Positions 41,659 through 49,997 of a stretch of DNA of 64,000 nucleotides are shown here, piece by piece. Origin of the DNA: Mucilaginibacter_A sp964236465 (GTDB lineage Bacteria > Bacteroidota > Bacteroidia > Sphingobacteriales > Sphingobacteriaceae); contig CAXSBZ010000003.1 of assembly GCA_964236465.1 (NCBI GenBank), forward strand, positions 1 through 64,000. The letters are read 5' to 3'. The stretch's first letter is position 1. The number at the start of each line of letters is the position of its first letter. The position numbers were made by a program, and so were the translations under genes. The notes below the pieces were generated by a model. That model had not been told where the DNA came from and did not search any database. It saw only the letters and a program-made list of their open reading frames with translations.

Positions 41659-43008
41659 TTATTTACTGCCAAAAAAATCTGTTACAGCATTGTTAAACTC
41701 TTTTACTTTTTCCACGGGTACATAGTGGGTGGCATCTTTAAAAATCAATAGTTTGCTGTTGGGAATATTATCCGCGATGGTGCGGGTATGCTTTTCTTTA
41801 ACCATATCTTTCTCACCTGCCATAACCAGCGTTGGTGCCTTTATTTGTTTCAAACTTTCAACTGTAATATGCGGTTCATCAAGCAATAAAGTCATGAGTC
41901 TTTTCCTTTTTATTGATTGCTGATCAGTACTGCTGATCTTATCACGTTCTTGCCTAATACTTTTCAAGGTTTTACTACCTACAGCGTCTGTAGTTGGAAC
42001 TAAAACCGCTCCTGTTACGGCCAGTTTATTTACGTATGACGGATATTTAATAGCCATTATCAAACCCGTATTACCACCATCACTCCAGCCTAAAATGTTT
42101 GTTTTGGAAATATGAAGCGAATCAAGCAGCTGCCTCATATCGTCGGCAAATTTATCATAAGTAAGCGGCCCGGCACTTTCATCCGTGCTTTTACCCTGAC
42201 CTCGGGTATCGACCGCAATGATTTTGTATTTTTTGGAAAGTTCCGGAATCTGTTTAGAAAAGGCGTATATGGATTGGGTGTTGCCATGAAGTAACAGCAG
42301 TGGCTCACCTGAACCATAAGTTTCATAGTAAAGAGTGGCATCTTTTAGTTTGACATGGCCTCCGGCACTTGCAATGCTGCCATAACGGGGGCTACGTGGT
42401 GGGTTAGGGTTGAAGTTGGGCTTTAGCTTGGCATTCTGAATAGGTGTGCCATCAACAAACAGTTCGACATCATCGGTCCATAATTTCCCTTTACCAATAA
42501 GGATTGGCCCGATATGTAAAGTTTGTGCTTGGGCTGCCAGTGGCAAGGTTACACTATACTGTTTCCAGTCTTTGGTCCCCTTAATCTTTTTGTTTTGCAG
42601 GTTTTCAAATTGTAAAGTGTTACCATCAGCATCATAAATTGCTAACATTAAAGCTATAGAACCTTTCATGTCTTCGCTCTTCATCCATGCCTTTACCGTG
42701 ATTTCCTTACCCTCGTATTTAGCCGGGACAGTATAACCAACACCGGCATACTGGGGACTGGAAGCCGTATCTGCAGAGGAAATGAAAATAGAACTATTAC
42801 CTGTATGTTTAGTGTTGTTATCTATCCGAACCTCATATTGCTTAGCGTTAGGAGACATAATATGCCATCTATCTGGCAACCTTTGTCCATCGGAAACCGT
42901 CTCAAAGCCAAAATTTAATGTATCTGGTTTAATGTTTAAAGTGCCGCTTTGGGCAAACGTAAATTGAGCCATAAATACTATGGCTAAAAATAAAAAAAAC
43001 TTGTTCAT
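41659..43008 (-). CDS. Secreted alpha/beta hydrolase with N-terminal jelly-roll-like domain
   Basis: About 449 residues from the ATG at 43008 (signal MNKFFLFLAIVFMAQFTFAQ; an earlier ATG at 43032 adds eight residues). Two parts: residues about 25-200 look like a carbohydrate-binding or jelly-roll module (LNFGFETVSDGQRLPDRWHIMSPNAKQYEVRID, VKAWMKSEDMKGSIALMLAIYD, TDDVELFVDGTPIQ), and residues about 220-449 are an alpha/beta hydrolase with YGSGEPLLLLHGNTQ, nucleophile elbow LGWSDGGNTGLIMA and the His in ATHYVPVEK. The fusion suggests a surface or periplasmic esterase that acts on a polymer. It interrupts the glycan region and has no copy of the dispersed word. Confidence 0.8.
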   Translation of the reverse strand: MNKFFLFLAIVFMAQFTFAQSGTLNIKPDTLNFGFETVSDGQRLPDRWHIMSPNAKQYEVRIDNNTKHTGNSSIFISSADTASSPQYAGVGYTVPAKYEGKEITVKAWMKSEDMKGSIALMLAIYDADGNTLQFENLQNKKIKGTKDWKQYSVTLPLAAQAQTLHIGPILIGKGKLWTDDVELFVDGTPIQNAKLKPNFNPNPPRSPRYGSIASAGGHVKLKDATLYYETYGSGEPLLLLHGNTQSIYAFSKQIPELSKKYKIIAVDTRGQGKSTDESAGPLTYDKFADDMRQLLDSLHISKTNILGWSDGGNTGLIMAIKYPSYVNKLAVTGAVLVPTTDAVGSKTLKSIRQERDKISSTDQQSIKRKRLMTLLLDEPHITVESLKQIKAPTLVMAGEKDMVKEKHTRTIADNIPNSKLLIFKDATHYVPVEKVKEFNNAVTDFFGSK

Positions 43009-43313
43009 AAGTGCTAACTCAGTAAAGGGCAAGATAATAAGTGCACAGCAAAGTTTTATAGCTTTAACATCTTTTTAACAAGATAGTAATGACGATATTG
43101 AACTGTTGTCAGGATTTCTTATATCGATTGACTTGCTTTTGTATCCTTAAATGTTAAATGGTGGACATTTAAATACTAATTTTTAGATTTTATTGACAAA
43201 CATACATTTTACCTTTTACAGCATATAACGTTAAAGAAAAACGGCAAATTAGCAATAAAGCCTACAGATTTTCATTAGTACGCAATGCTTCTTTTACGGC
43301 ACAAATTTTAGTG

Positions 43314-43321
43314 TATTTTTG
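43314..43321 (+). promoter_or_regulatory. Candidate -7 box (TAnnTTTG) for GT4 gene
   Basis: TATTTTTG fits the Bacteroidota -7 consensus and ends five bases before the preferred ATG at 43326, which would make the mRNA nearly leaderless. A copy of the dispersed word lies 17 bases upstream (43287-43296). No clear -33 element is seen. Confidence 0.4.
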
Positions 43322-43325
43322 GGCG

Positions 43326-44597
43326 ATGCTGAACGTGGTTCATTTAAATACTTACGATGGAAATGGCGGTGCCGGCCGCGCTTGTTTGCGTTTAAACCTG
43401 GCTCTGAATGCTGAAACCGGAGTAGATTCTAAAGTAATCGTTTTTTATAAATTCGGGCAAAACCCGGCGGTAAAAACTTTTACAGACAACACATTAAAGC
43501 GGACTTACGCAGCTTTTACCATCATAGCCGAACGTTTGCTGGCCAAACGTTATTTGAAACCCACAAAAATCCCGTTTTCGTTTACTTGGTTTGGGCAATC
43601 TGTTGTTCATCATCCGGATGTTCTGGCTGCGGATGTGATCCACCTGCATTGGGTTAACCACAGTTTTCTCAACCCAAAACATTTGGCAGAACTGGCAAAA
43701 CTGAACAAACCAATCGTGTGGACTTTCCACGACAGCAATGCGTTTACCGGCGGCTGCCATGTGCGTTATACTTGTGATCATTTTGAGGCGGAATGCGGCA
43801 ATTGCCCGGTTTTGGTTGATGCCGGTCCGCATGATATTTCGCACAAGATTTGGCAGCAAAAAAGTGAAGCTTACCAAGTTTTAAACTTTCAAATTATTGC
43901 GCCAAGCAGCTGGATGAAAAGTTCGGTTTTGAGAAGTAGTTTGATGATTGGAAAGCAAATCCAAATCATTCCGAACACGCTGGAAACCAATGTTTTTCAA
44001 CCTCAAAACCAGGAGCAAGCACGGAAAAAACTGAATTTGCCATTGGATAAATTTATCTTCCTGACCGGATTTATGCCTTCCAAAAAGGATTCGCACAAAG
44101 GCGCGGCTTATCTTTTGGAAAGCTTGGAACTTTTAGCTGCTAAAAACAGCATTGACACAAACGAAATTGAACTGGTGATTTTTGGAAACCGTAATACGGA
44201 AGACGTCCCGGTTTTTCCGTTTGAAACTACTTTTTTGGGAACGATTGCAGACGATAAAAAACTGGCTGCCTGCTTTGCCGCTGCCGATGCTTTTTTAATT
44301 CCTTCGCTGGAGGATAATTTGCCTTACACCGTGATGGAAAGCTTGGCTTGCGGCACGCCGGTTGTGGCTTTCAAAACTGGTGGAATCCCGGATATGGTTA
44401 CGCATTTACACAATGGGTTTTTGGCTGAATACCGCTCAGCAGCAAGTTTTTGTGCGGGCATGGAATGGATCAAAAATTACCCGGTAAAAGAAGCATTGCG
44501 CCAAAATGCACGCGAAACAGTGCTGGAAAAGTTCTCAGAAAAAGTAATTGCACAAAAACATCTGGAATTGTACAAAAGCCTGATTGCACATGAATAA
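43326..44597 (+). CDS. Glycosyltransferase family 4 (GT-B) protein
   Basis: 423 residues from the ATG at 43326 (MLNVVHLNTYDGNGGAGRACLRL); an in-frame upstream start at 43311 lies inside a promoter-like box. GT-B fold with the N-terminal GGAGRA loop, the HDSNAFTGGCHVRYTCDHFEAECGNCP segment that is frequent in wcaC-like transferases, and the C-terminal donor site FLTGFMPSKKDSHKGAAYLLESL and PSLEDNLPYTVMESLACGTPVVAFKTGGIPDMV. It overlaps the next glycosyltransferase by eight bases. Two copies of the dispersed word lie within it (44141-44150, 44485-44494). Confidence 0.92.
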   Translation: MLNVVHLNTYDGNGGAGRACLRLNLALNAETGVDSKVIVFYKFGQNPAVKTFTDNTLKRTYAAFTIIAERLLAKRYLKPTKIPFSFTWFGQSVVHHPDVLAADVIHLHWVNHSFLNPKHLAELAKLNKPIVWTFHDSNAFTGGCHVRYTCDHFEAECGNCPVLVDAGPHDISHKIWQQKSEAYQVLNFQIIAPSSWMKSSVLRSSLMIGKQIQIIPNTLETNVFQPQNQEQARKKLNLPLDKFIFLTGFMPSKKDSHKGAAYLLESLELLAAKNSIDTNEIELVIFGNRNTEDVPVFPFETTFLGTIADDKKLAACFAAADAFLIPSLEDNLPYTVMESLACGTPVVAFKTGGIPDMVTHLHNGFLAEYRSAASFCAGMEWIKNYPVKEALRQNARETVLEKFSEKVIAQKHLELYKSLIAHE

Positions 44598-45342
44598 ACC
44601 GCTTTTAAGTGTGATCACCGTGGTTTTTAACAATGAAAAAGATATTGAGCGGACGATGCTTTCGGTATTGAACCAAACTTATGATCGGATTGAATATCTG
44701 GTAATTGATGGAAAATCAACAGATGGAACGCTTGAAATTATCGAAAAATACCGTTCGCAATTGGCTGTTTTAATCAGTGAAAAAGACAATGGAATTTATG
44801 ATGCGATGAACAAAGGTTTGGCAAAAGCAACCGGAGATTACGTGATTTTTATGAATTCGGGAGATGAGTTTTACGAAAAAGATACGGTAAAAACAGTATT
44901 CGCTTCTGCTCCTGATGCGGATATTTATTATGGCGAAACGGAAATGATCGGCCAGAATTTGCAAAGTTTAGGCCAGCGGCGGCACAAAGCTCCTGAAAAT
45001 TTTACCTGGCGGGATTTTAAATATGGGATGAGCGTGAGCCATCAGGCCATATTTATCCGCAGAAAACTGGTTGAGAAATATGATCTCAACTATCAGCTGA
45101 GTGCTGACATCGACTGGATTTTATTTGCAGCCAAAAAAGCACGAAAAGTTGTAAATGTGCATCAATATGTGGCTAAATATCTGGTTGGCGGAATGTCTAA
45201 AAAACAGCATTTACAAAGCTTGACAGAACGTTTTGCCATTATGCGAAAACATTATGGTTTGCTGCCAACGGTTTTTAACCATGTAATTATTGCTTTTAAT
45301 TTAGGCTGGTATTGGTTGAAAAACAGGCGAACGAATGATTAA
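44590..45342 (+). CDS. Glycosyltransferase family 2 protein
   Basis: 250 residues from the ATG at 44590 (MNKPLLSVITVVFNNEKDIE). An ATG two codons earlier is also possible. Canonical GT2: LVIDGKSTDGTLEIIEKY, KDNGIYDAMNKGLAKATGDYVIFMNSGDEFYE, and DIDWILFAAKKARKV on the acceptor side. Overlaps the preceding GT4 gene by eight bases, so they form an operon. The stop abuts the convergent PemK/MazF toxin gene, overlapping by four bases. One B-type word is read in frame as Val-Lys-Thr-Val (44888-44897). Confidence 0.94.
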   Translation: MNKPLLSVITVVFNNEKDIERTMLSVLNQTYDRIEYLVIDGKSTDGTLEIIEKYRSQLAVLISEKDNGIYDAMNKGLAKATGDYVIFMNSGDEFYEKDTVKTVFASAPDADIYYGETEMIGQNLQSLGQRRHKAPENFTWRDFKYGMSVSHQAIFIRRKLVEKYDLNYQLSADIDWILFAAKKARKVVNVHQYVAKYLVGGMSKKQHLQSLTERFAIMRKHYGLLPTVFNHVIIAFNLGWYWLKNRRTND

Positions 45343-45659
45343 GGATTTAATTTTAACAGCGTTATTAATTGTGAATTTAGCAATGTAATTTGTACTAAAG
45401 TTAATTTTCCAAGTTCACCTAAAACCAATTGTTTGTCAATTGTAGCAAGTTTGGTTAACCTAATCAATGAGTTTACTTTTAAACCATTTTTAGATGATGG
45501 TTTTAACAAAATATCAAATTGGGTCTGCCATTTCAATTGCGAGGCAACAAACGCAACTGTAACATCTTGTTCAGTTTCCATTAAAATTACAGCTGGTCTG
45601 GCTTTAACTCCTGTTAAATCTGTAAAAGGAAAGGAAATAAGTACAATATCTCCTTTCAC
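45339..45659 (-). CDS. PemK/MazF-family toxin
   Basis: 106-residue putative mRNA interferase. The N-terminus MKGDIVLISFPFTDLTGVKARPAVIL is the MazF/PemK signature, followed by VAFVASQLKW and a C-terminal helix (KLTLVQITLLNSQLITLL). The start overlaps the antitoxin stop by four bases. The module sits between the glycan glycosyltransferases and the YfhO gene in the minus direction. The toxin is full length and looks intact. Confidence 0.88.
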   Translation of the reverse strand: MKGDIVLISFPFTDLTGVKARPAVILMETEQDVTVAFVASQLKWQTQFDILLKPSSKNGLKVNSLIRLTKLATIDKQLVLGELGKLTLVQITLLNSQLITLLKLNP

Positions 45660-45883
45660 TTATAAACTTTTTTAAGATCATTTATCGAATATAATTCTGG
45701 TTCTTCTTTTAAAAAATTAAAAGTATTTGTCTCAACTGTTATTCGCTGAATGTCTTCTACCAGGGCTTGATCTTGTGCTTTACTTAGCAGAAATTCAGCA
45801 AAATCTGTCACTTCCTGAACTTGTTGATCTGATAATTTAGCAATGTTTTCTACAGCTTTTTCAATTAAAATATTCCGTTCCAT
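45656..45883 (-). CDS. Antitoxin of PemK/MazF module (DUF2281-like)
   Basis: 75-residue protein with the N-terminal helix pair IEKAVENIAKLSDQQVQEVTDFAEFLLSKAQ of DUF2281-type antitoxins and an acidic, less structured C-terminus (FLKEEPELYSINDLKKVYK) that probably neutralises the toxin. The N-terminal part resembles the antitoxins at 19734 and 49369, but the C-terminus differs, in line with its different toxin partner. It overlaps the toxin gene by four bases. Confidence 0.78.
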   Translation of the reverse strand: MERNILIEKAVENIAKLSDQQVQEVTDFAEFLLSKAQDQALVEDIQRITVETNTFNFLKEEPELYSINDLKKVYK

Positions 45884-45904
45884 AAACGCTAATTTAATTA
45901 AGCA

Positions 45905-48385
45905 TTAAAATACTGTTTTTACCACTTCTTTTTTCTTCCTGTTTTCTGCAAAAACATAACCGCCAAAAGCTAAAACCAGTAAAATAGAGCCAGCCAAAGA
46001 AATACCTTCACCTGTATAATAAGAATTTGGGTGGAAAATAAACTCAACTTTATGGTTTCCAACCGGGATTTGTGCCGCACGTAGCAAATAATCTGCTCGG
46101 AAATAAGGTTTTTCTATACCATCGATCAACATTTTCCAGCCTTCACTGTAATAAATTTCTGAAAAAACGGCGACTTGATTTGTGGTTGAACCAGTTTGAT
46201 AAACCAAATGTTCCGGTGCATAACTTGTTAAAGCAATAGTTGCTTTTGTGTCAATGGCATTTTGCTTGACATCAATTGCTGATTGATATTTTTTATCCAC
46301 AATCGCTTCATTTTTTGGGTCGAAACTGCTGATGGCCTGCATTTCCTGGTCGGCATTATCTGCAAAACGAACCTGCTGCACAAACCAGGCATGGCCGCAG
46401 GCAGTTGCATTCGCCTTCATGCCAACTGCTTGTGTTTTCGGATCGGCAGTGATCACGTATTTGGTATTCAGCATATCCAAAGCATCCTGATTTAAACTCT
46501 TAGAAAACTGATTTTCAATTAATTCCTGAAAACGTTTTAGTTTAGCCGCGTGATAGCCGCCCAAAGTTTTATGAAAGTAGGAGGTGGAAGCATTTTGAAA
46601 AGGATCAATAGTTAAATCCAGCACGCGGAAATCCGGGTCAGGATCGCGCAAAATAAACTGGTCAACCTCTCTCGGCGTGCGCACCTGCATGGCATCTTCT
46701 TTTGGTTGGAAGCTGTCGTCTTTCAAATAACGTTTATCAACCGACCAAAGATCAACCAAAGTAACCGCTAAAATCAATAGTGAAACGATTTGTAAATTGA
46801 TTTTTTGTTTGATAAACGCCCATAAAACCCCAAAAGTAATCAGCACAAAAACCAAAGAACGGATAGCATCGGCACGCGCCAAAGAAGCACGGTCCTGCAC
46901 CAAAGCATTGTTGACAATGGAATTTGCAAACGCGCTATCACCTTGAAAAGCTTGAGTTAATTGTGCGATCAAGCTTTCATCCGCAGTGGTACTTTTAAAG
47001 CTGAAAAATAAAGTTGGTAGCAAGGCAACCAATAGCGCAATGCCGCCGGTGATGTACAAAGCCAGGAAAAGTTTTTTCAGGATGAACGCTTTGTCTTTGG
47101 CAAGCAATGCTTCTTTTATGGCCAAAAAAGCGAGGATTGGAAAGGCTAATTGCGCTAAAACCAAAATCGATTCTACCGCACGAAACTTATTGTACAGCGG
47201 GAAATAGTTAAAGAAAAGATCAGAAACCAGCGTAAAATTTTTCCCAAAAGAAAGCAGCATACTCAAAATTACGGTTGCCAGCAGCCACCATTTAACGCGG
47301 CCACGAACAATCATCAACCCAAAAACAAACAAAAAGCAAACGCCTGCTCCAAAATACCACGGGCCTTCGGTAAAAGGTTTTGGTCCCCAATAAGAATGTT
47401 GACTTATAAAGCCTTGGGCTTGGTCAACAGGTACGCCTTTTTCTGTGAGTAATGCTACTGATTTGGCATCTGTTCCTAAAACCGTATTTGAACCACCGCC
47501 ATAAACATTTGGGATTAAAAACGTGATACATTCGCCCACACCTTGGCTCCAGCCGTAAGCATATTCTTTATCCAAACCAGTCCCTGCACCGCCAGCCGTT
47601 TTTGAGGTCAGGTTTGATTTTCCACGGATGGATTCCTGTCCGTATTCATAAGTTGTCCACAAAATGGAAGCGTTGATCATCACGGCAACCAGCGTTGCAC
47701 CGGCGAGATAAGCAATTGATTTGAAAAAAGTAGTGGTCGTTTTATTTTTGATGGCATGATACAATTCAATCCCAACCAAAATCATCAGCGAAAACATTAA
47801 ATAATACGCCATTTGGATGTGGTTGGAGCGGATTTCCATCGCCAAAAAAAAGGTGGTTAAAATAGCACCGAGCCAATAGCGGCCGCGCAAAGTCAGTATT
47901 ATTCCGGCCAGGATCGGTGCAAAAAACGTAATAGCATAAGCTTGGTTAGAATGCCCGGCGTGCAGCAAAATAAAATTATACGACGAAAAAGTGAACGCAA
48001 TGGCACCGGCTGCTGCCAGCCATGGATTGAGTTTGAGCACACAAAACAATAAATAGGCACCGAATAGCGACAGCAAAACGGTATCGATCGGATTGGGAAA
48101 TACTGTTTTTAAGGCAGAAATTACATAAGTGGTAATATTGTTTGGATAGAAAGCCCAGATTTGGTAAGCGGGCATCCCGCCGAAAACCTGGTTGGTCCAT
48201 AAAGGTGCTTTGCCGGTTTTGGCACGCACTTCCATGATTTCTTTTTGCATTCCTTGTGCCTGCGTTACATCGCTTTGAATGAGCACTTTACCTTGAAATG
48301 CGGGCGTAAAATAGAGGAAACAGATCAGGATAAATATACCTGCTACGGCAAAGTGAACGCCGTTTTGCTTGAACCAGTTATTCAT
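45905..48385 (-). CDS. YfhO family membrane protein
   Basis: 826-residue multi-pass membrane protein with about 12-14 helices in the first 560 residues, a periplasmic domain containing VLDLTIDPFQNASTSYFHKTLGGYHAAKLKRFQEL, and a final helix (EGISLAGSILLVLAFGGYVFA). YfhO proteins are GT-C-like and act in lipid-linked glycosylation (for example of lipoteichoic acid in Firmicutes). In Bacteroidota the role is not defined. The glycan genes upstream support a role in surface glycan assembly. Three copies of the dispersed word lie in it, one at the very C-terminus (45912-45921). Confidence 0.9.
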   Translation of the reverse strand: MNNWFKQNGVHFAVAGIFILICFLYFTPAFQGKVLIQSDVTQAQGMQKEIMEVRAKTGKAPLWTNQVFGGMPAYQIWAFYPNNITTYVISALKTVFPNPIDTVLLSLFGAYLLFCVLKLNPWLAAAGAIAFTFSSYNFILLHAGHSNQAYAITFFAPILAGIILTLRGRYWLGAILTTFFLAMEIRSNHIQMAYYLMFSLMILVGIELYHAIKNKTTTTFFKSIAYLAGATLVAVMINASILWTTYEYGQESIRGKSNLTSKTAGGAGTGLDKEYAYGWSQGVGECITFLIPNVYGGGSNTVLGTDAKSVALLTEKGVPVDQAQGFISQHSYWGPKPFTEGPWYFGAGVCFLFVFGLMIVRGRVKWWLLATVILSMLLSFGKNFTLVSDLFFNYFPLYNKFRAVESILVLAQLAFPILAFLAIKEALLAKDKAFILKKLFLALYITGGIALLVALLPTLFFSFKSTTADESLIAQLTQAFQGDSAFANSIVNNALVQDRASLARADAIRSLVFVLITFGVLWAFIKQKINLQIVSLLILAVTLVDLWSVDKRYLKDDSFQPKEDAMQVRTPREVDQFILRDPDPDFRVLDLTIDPFQNASTSYFHKTLGGYHAAKLKRFQELIENQFSKSLNQDALDMLNTKYVITADPKTQAVGMKANATACGHAWFVQQVRFADNADQEMQAISSFDPKNEAIVDKKYQSAIDVKQNAIDTKATIALTSYAPEHLVYQTGSTTNQVAVFSEIYYSEGWKMLIDGIEKPYFRADYLLRAAQIPVGNHKVEFIFHPNSYYTGEGISLAGSILLVLAFGGYVFAENRKKKEVVKTVF

Positions 48386-48474
48386 GTAAACTCAAAATTG
48401 TATGAGTTCCAAACCTACCTGAAATTTTACAAAATTTAGTTATAAATTTAATCAGCTTTAATCAAAGAATATTT

Positions 48475-48626
48475 GAGCCTGTTTAGATTGATACAAAAAA
48501 ATATCAATGCTTCTTTTACCCTATAAAAATTAGTGTTTGCATCAATCTAAATAAAACTAAAAACTGACCAATTTTAGGGTGATAAAAGAAGCATCAGAAA
48601 TAAATTGAACAAAATTAAACAGGCTC
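48475..48626. repeat. Nested palindromic intergenic element
   Basis: The outer arms are perfect 11-mers GAGCCTGTTTA (48475-48485) and its complement (48616-48626). Inside are two facing A-type copies of the dispersed word (48509-48518 and 48583-48592), each with its A/T tract pointing inward (TATAAAAATTAG and CCAATTTTAGG). The whole 152-base stretch is a nested inverted repeat and fills most of the gap between the YfhO gene and the next small gene. No open frame lies in it. Confidence 0.75.
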
Positions 48627-48681
48627 TTTATTTAAGCTGAAATAAGAATCTACAAAAGTTAAGAAAGCTGATTGGAAAATT

Positions 48682-48972
48682 TTAACAAGGCTGTGCTTTT
48701 ATCCGAAGTAAAAAAAAAACGGCTAAAAGAAGCATTAGACTGATGCCATAAACGATCAGATTTTTACGGTCGAAAACTTCCAGATTTTTGCGGATTTGAA
48801 AAATGTTATAAACTGCCAGCAAACCGATCGCGACCCAAAAGAACCAGTTAATTTTCAAACACATTGCAAAAGCTTCGATAGCGATAATAGTTACGATATA
48901 ATTCGTTACAATCAACGAAACGGATTGCGGCGTACCAAAATGGCGTCTTTTGTAAATTTCTTCCGGGATCAT
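48682..48972 (-). CDS. Small membrane protein, function unknown
   Basis: 96 residues with three hydrophobic stretches (SVSLIVTNYIVTIIAIEAFAMCL, WFFWVAIGLLAVYNIFQI and LIVYGISLMLLLAVFFLLRI) connected by short charged loops. The N-terminus MIPEEIYKRRHFG is cytosolic by the positive-inside rule. I do not recognise a family. It lies two bases downstream of the DUF4834 gene and is probably co-transcribed. The C-terminal helix contains a copy of the dispersed word (48724-48733). Confidence 0.7.
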   Translation of the reverse strand: MIPEEIYKRRHFGTPQSVSLIVTNYIVTIIAIEAFAMCLKINWFFWVAIGLLAVYNIFQIRKNLEVFDRKNLIVYGISLMLLLAVFFLLRIKAQPC

Positions 48973-48974
48973 GC

Positions 48975-49232
48975 TTATTTAACTTCTTCGTATTTCACAA
49001 ATTCACCTTCGGAAGCCGGCACAGCACTTTTGTAAACGTTGGGCGGAATATAATCCACTTTCACTGTGCCTTCTTTTGGGCGGCGTTGGGAAGATTGGTT
49101 TTGGGCAGAATTGCTTTGCGCCTGTGCTTTGTTCACCATCCCGCGAAACAATGCCGGCAACAACAAGCGACCCAGCATACGCAGCATGTACAGGATGGAA
49201 ATTAAGATGATGAGAAAACGGATTAGCAGCAT
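48975..49232 (-). CDS. DUF4834 family membrane protein
   Basis: 85 residues: one N-terminal transmembrane helix (LLIRFLIILISILYMLRMLGRLLLPALF) and a hydrophilic tail (Gln/Ser/Asn-rich, then EGTVKVDYIPPNVYKSAVPASEGEFVKYEEVK). This is the layout of the DUF4834 family, which is confined to Bacteroidota and has no known function. It is two bases upstream of the small membrane protein gene on the same strand. The ATG at 49232 gives a full helix. Confidence 0.8.
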   Translation of the reverse strand: MLLIRFLIILISILYMLRMLGRLLLPALFRGMVNKAQAQSNSAQNQSSQRRPKEGTVKVDYIPPNVYKSAVPASEGEFVKYEEVK

Positions 49233-49368
49233 GATTTTAAAAAGTGGTTGTACAAATATAAAAGTTTAACGGAAATTATTTAAATCTCCTATATCTATAA
49301 GGCTTAACAAGGCTGGTTGTTTTTTGCAAATCCTAATGTTTATATTTGAAATCAAATATTTTATTGCT

Positions 49369-49584
49369 ATGGATATTTTTGAAAAGATAAAGAGCCTGCC
49401 TTTGGACAAGCAAAAAGAAGTGGAGGCAATTGTTAATTCTTTACTGGAAAAACAAGAATTGCAACCTGTTGATATGGTTGCAATAATAGAACAACGTCGA
49501 AAAAGCGTTGGCAGATTAGAAGGCAAAATCTGGATGGCAGATGATTTTAACGAAACGCCGGAAGAGTTTAAAGAATATTTGTAA
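49369..49584 (+). CDS. Antitoxin of a VapBC-type module (DUF2281-like)
   Basis: 71 residues from the ATG at 49369 (MDIFEKIKSLPLDKQKEVE). A TTG at 49324 would add 15 hydrophobic residues and is unlikely. The N-terminal helices and the C-terminal MADDFNETPEEFKEYL match the VapB antitoxin at 19734. The stop overlaps the start of the interrupted PIN toxin by one base (TAATG). It appears intact, and so would be an orphan antitoxin if the toxin is dead. Confidence 0.8.
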   Translation: MDIFEKIKSLPLDKQKEVEAIVNSLLEKQELQPVDMVAIIEQRRKSVGRLEGKIWMADDFNETPEEFKEYL

Positions 49585-49967
49585 TGCCGCTTCTGCTGGA
49601 TACACAAGTTTTGATCTGGATAGAAAAAAAGAATTCGCCGTTATCTCCCAAAACTTTAAAAACAATACTTGTAGAACCTGTTTTGTTAGTAAGTAAGGTG
49701 TCGGTTTGAGAGTTGGCGATAAAAATTAAAACAGGCAAGCTTGCTTTAGGTAAACCTATCGATGATTTTATAGAAAACTTTCTAATTACTTATCGATGTA
49801 GTCTACTTGATATTTCCTTACTTCATATTTACCAAACCCAGCAACTGCCACTTCATCATCGTGACCCTTTTGACAGGTTGTTAATTGCCCAGGCTAACAT
49901 TGAACAAATACCAATTGTAAGTTCCGATGAATGGTTTGATCAGTATGAAGTACAAAGAATTTGGTAA
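49584..49967 (+). pseudogene. PIN-domain toxin (VapC) with in-frame TGA
   Basis: The frame reads MPLLLDTQVLIWIEKKNSPL through VSKVSV, then TGA (49707-49709) precisely where the intact VapC at 19949 has Trp in FWELAIK, then continues ELAIKIKTGKL, LPLHHRDPFDRLLIAQAN, VSSDEWF and a normal stop. The active-site Asp in LLDTQ, Glu in ELAIK, Asp in DPFDR and Asp in SSDEWF are all present. A single G-to-A change would explain it. Full decay has not set in, so the mutation looks recent. Sequencing error or readthrough are alternatives. Confidence 0.85.
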
Positions 49968-49993
49968 TAAAAGAAGCACGATACTTCTTTTAT
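49967..49993. repeat. Inverted pair of dispersed words between convergent genes
   Basis: An A-type core on the minus strand (49968-49977) faces away from one on the plus strand (49983-49992) five bases later, so the arms ATAAAAGAAG and CTTCTTTTAT can pair as a hairpin. It lies between the interrupted VapC and the uvrB 3' end, which are convergent, so it may work as a bidirectional terminator. Confidence 0.6.
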
Positions 49994-49997
49994 CAAC

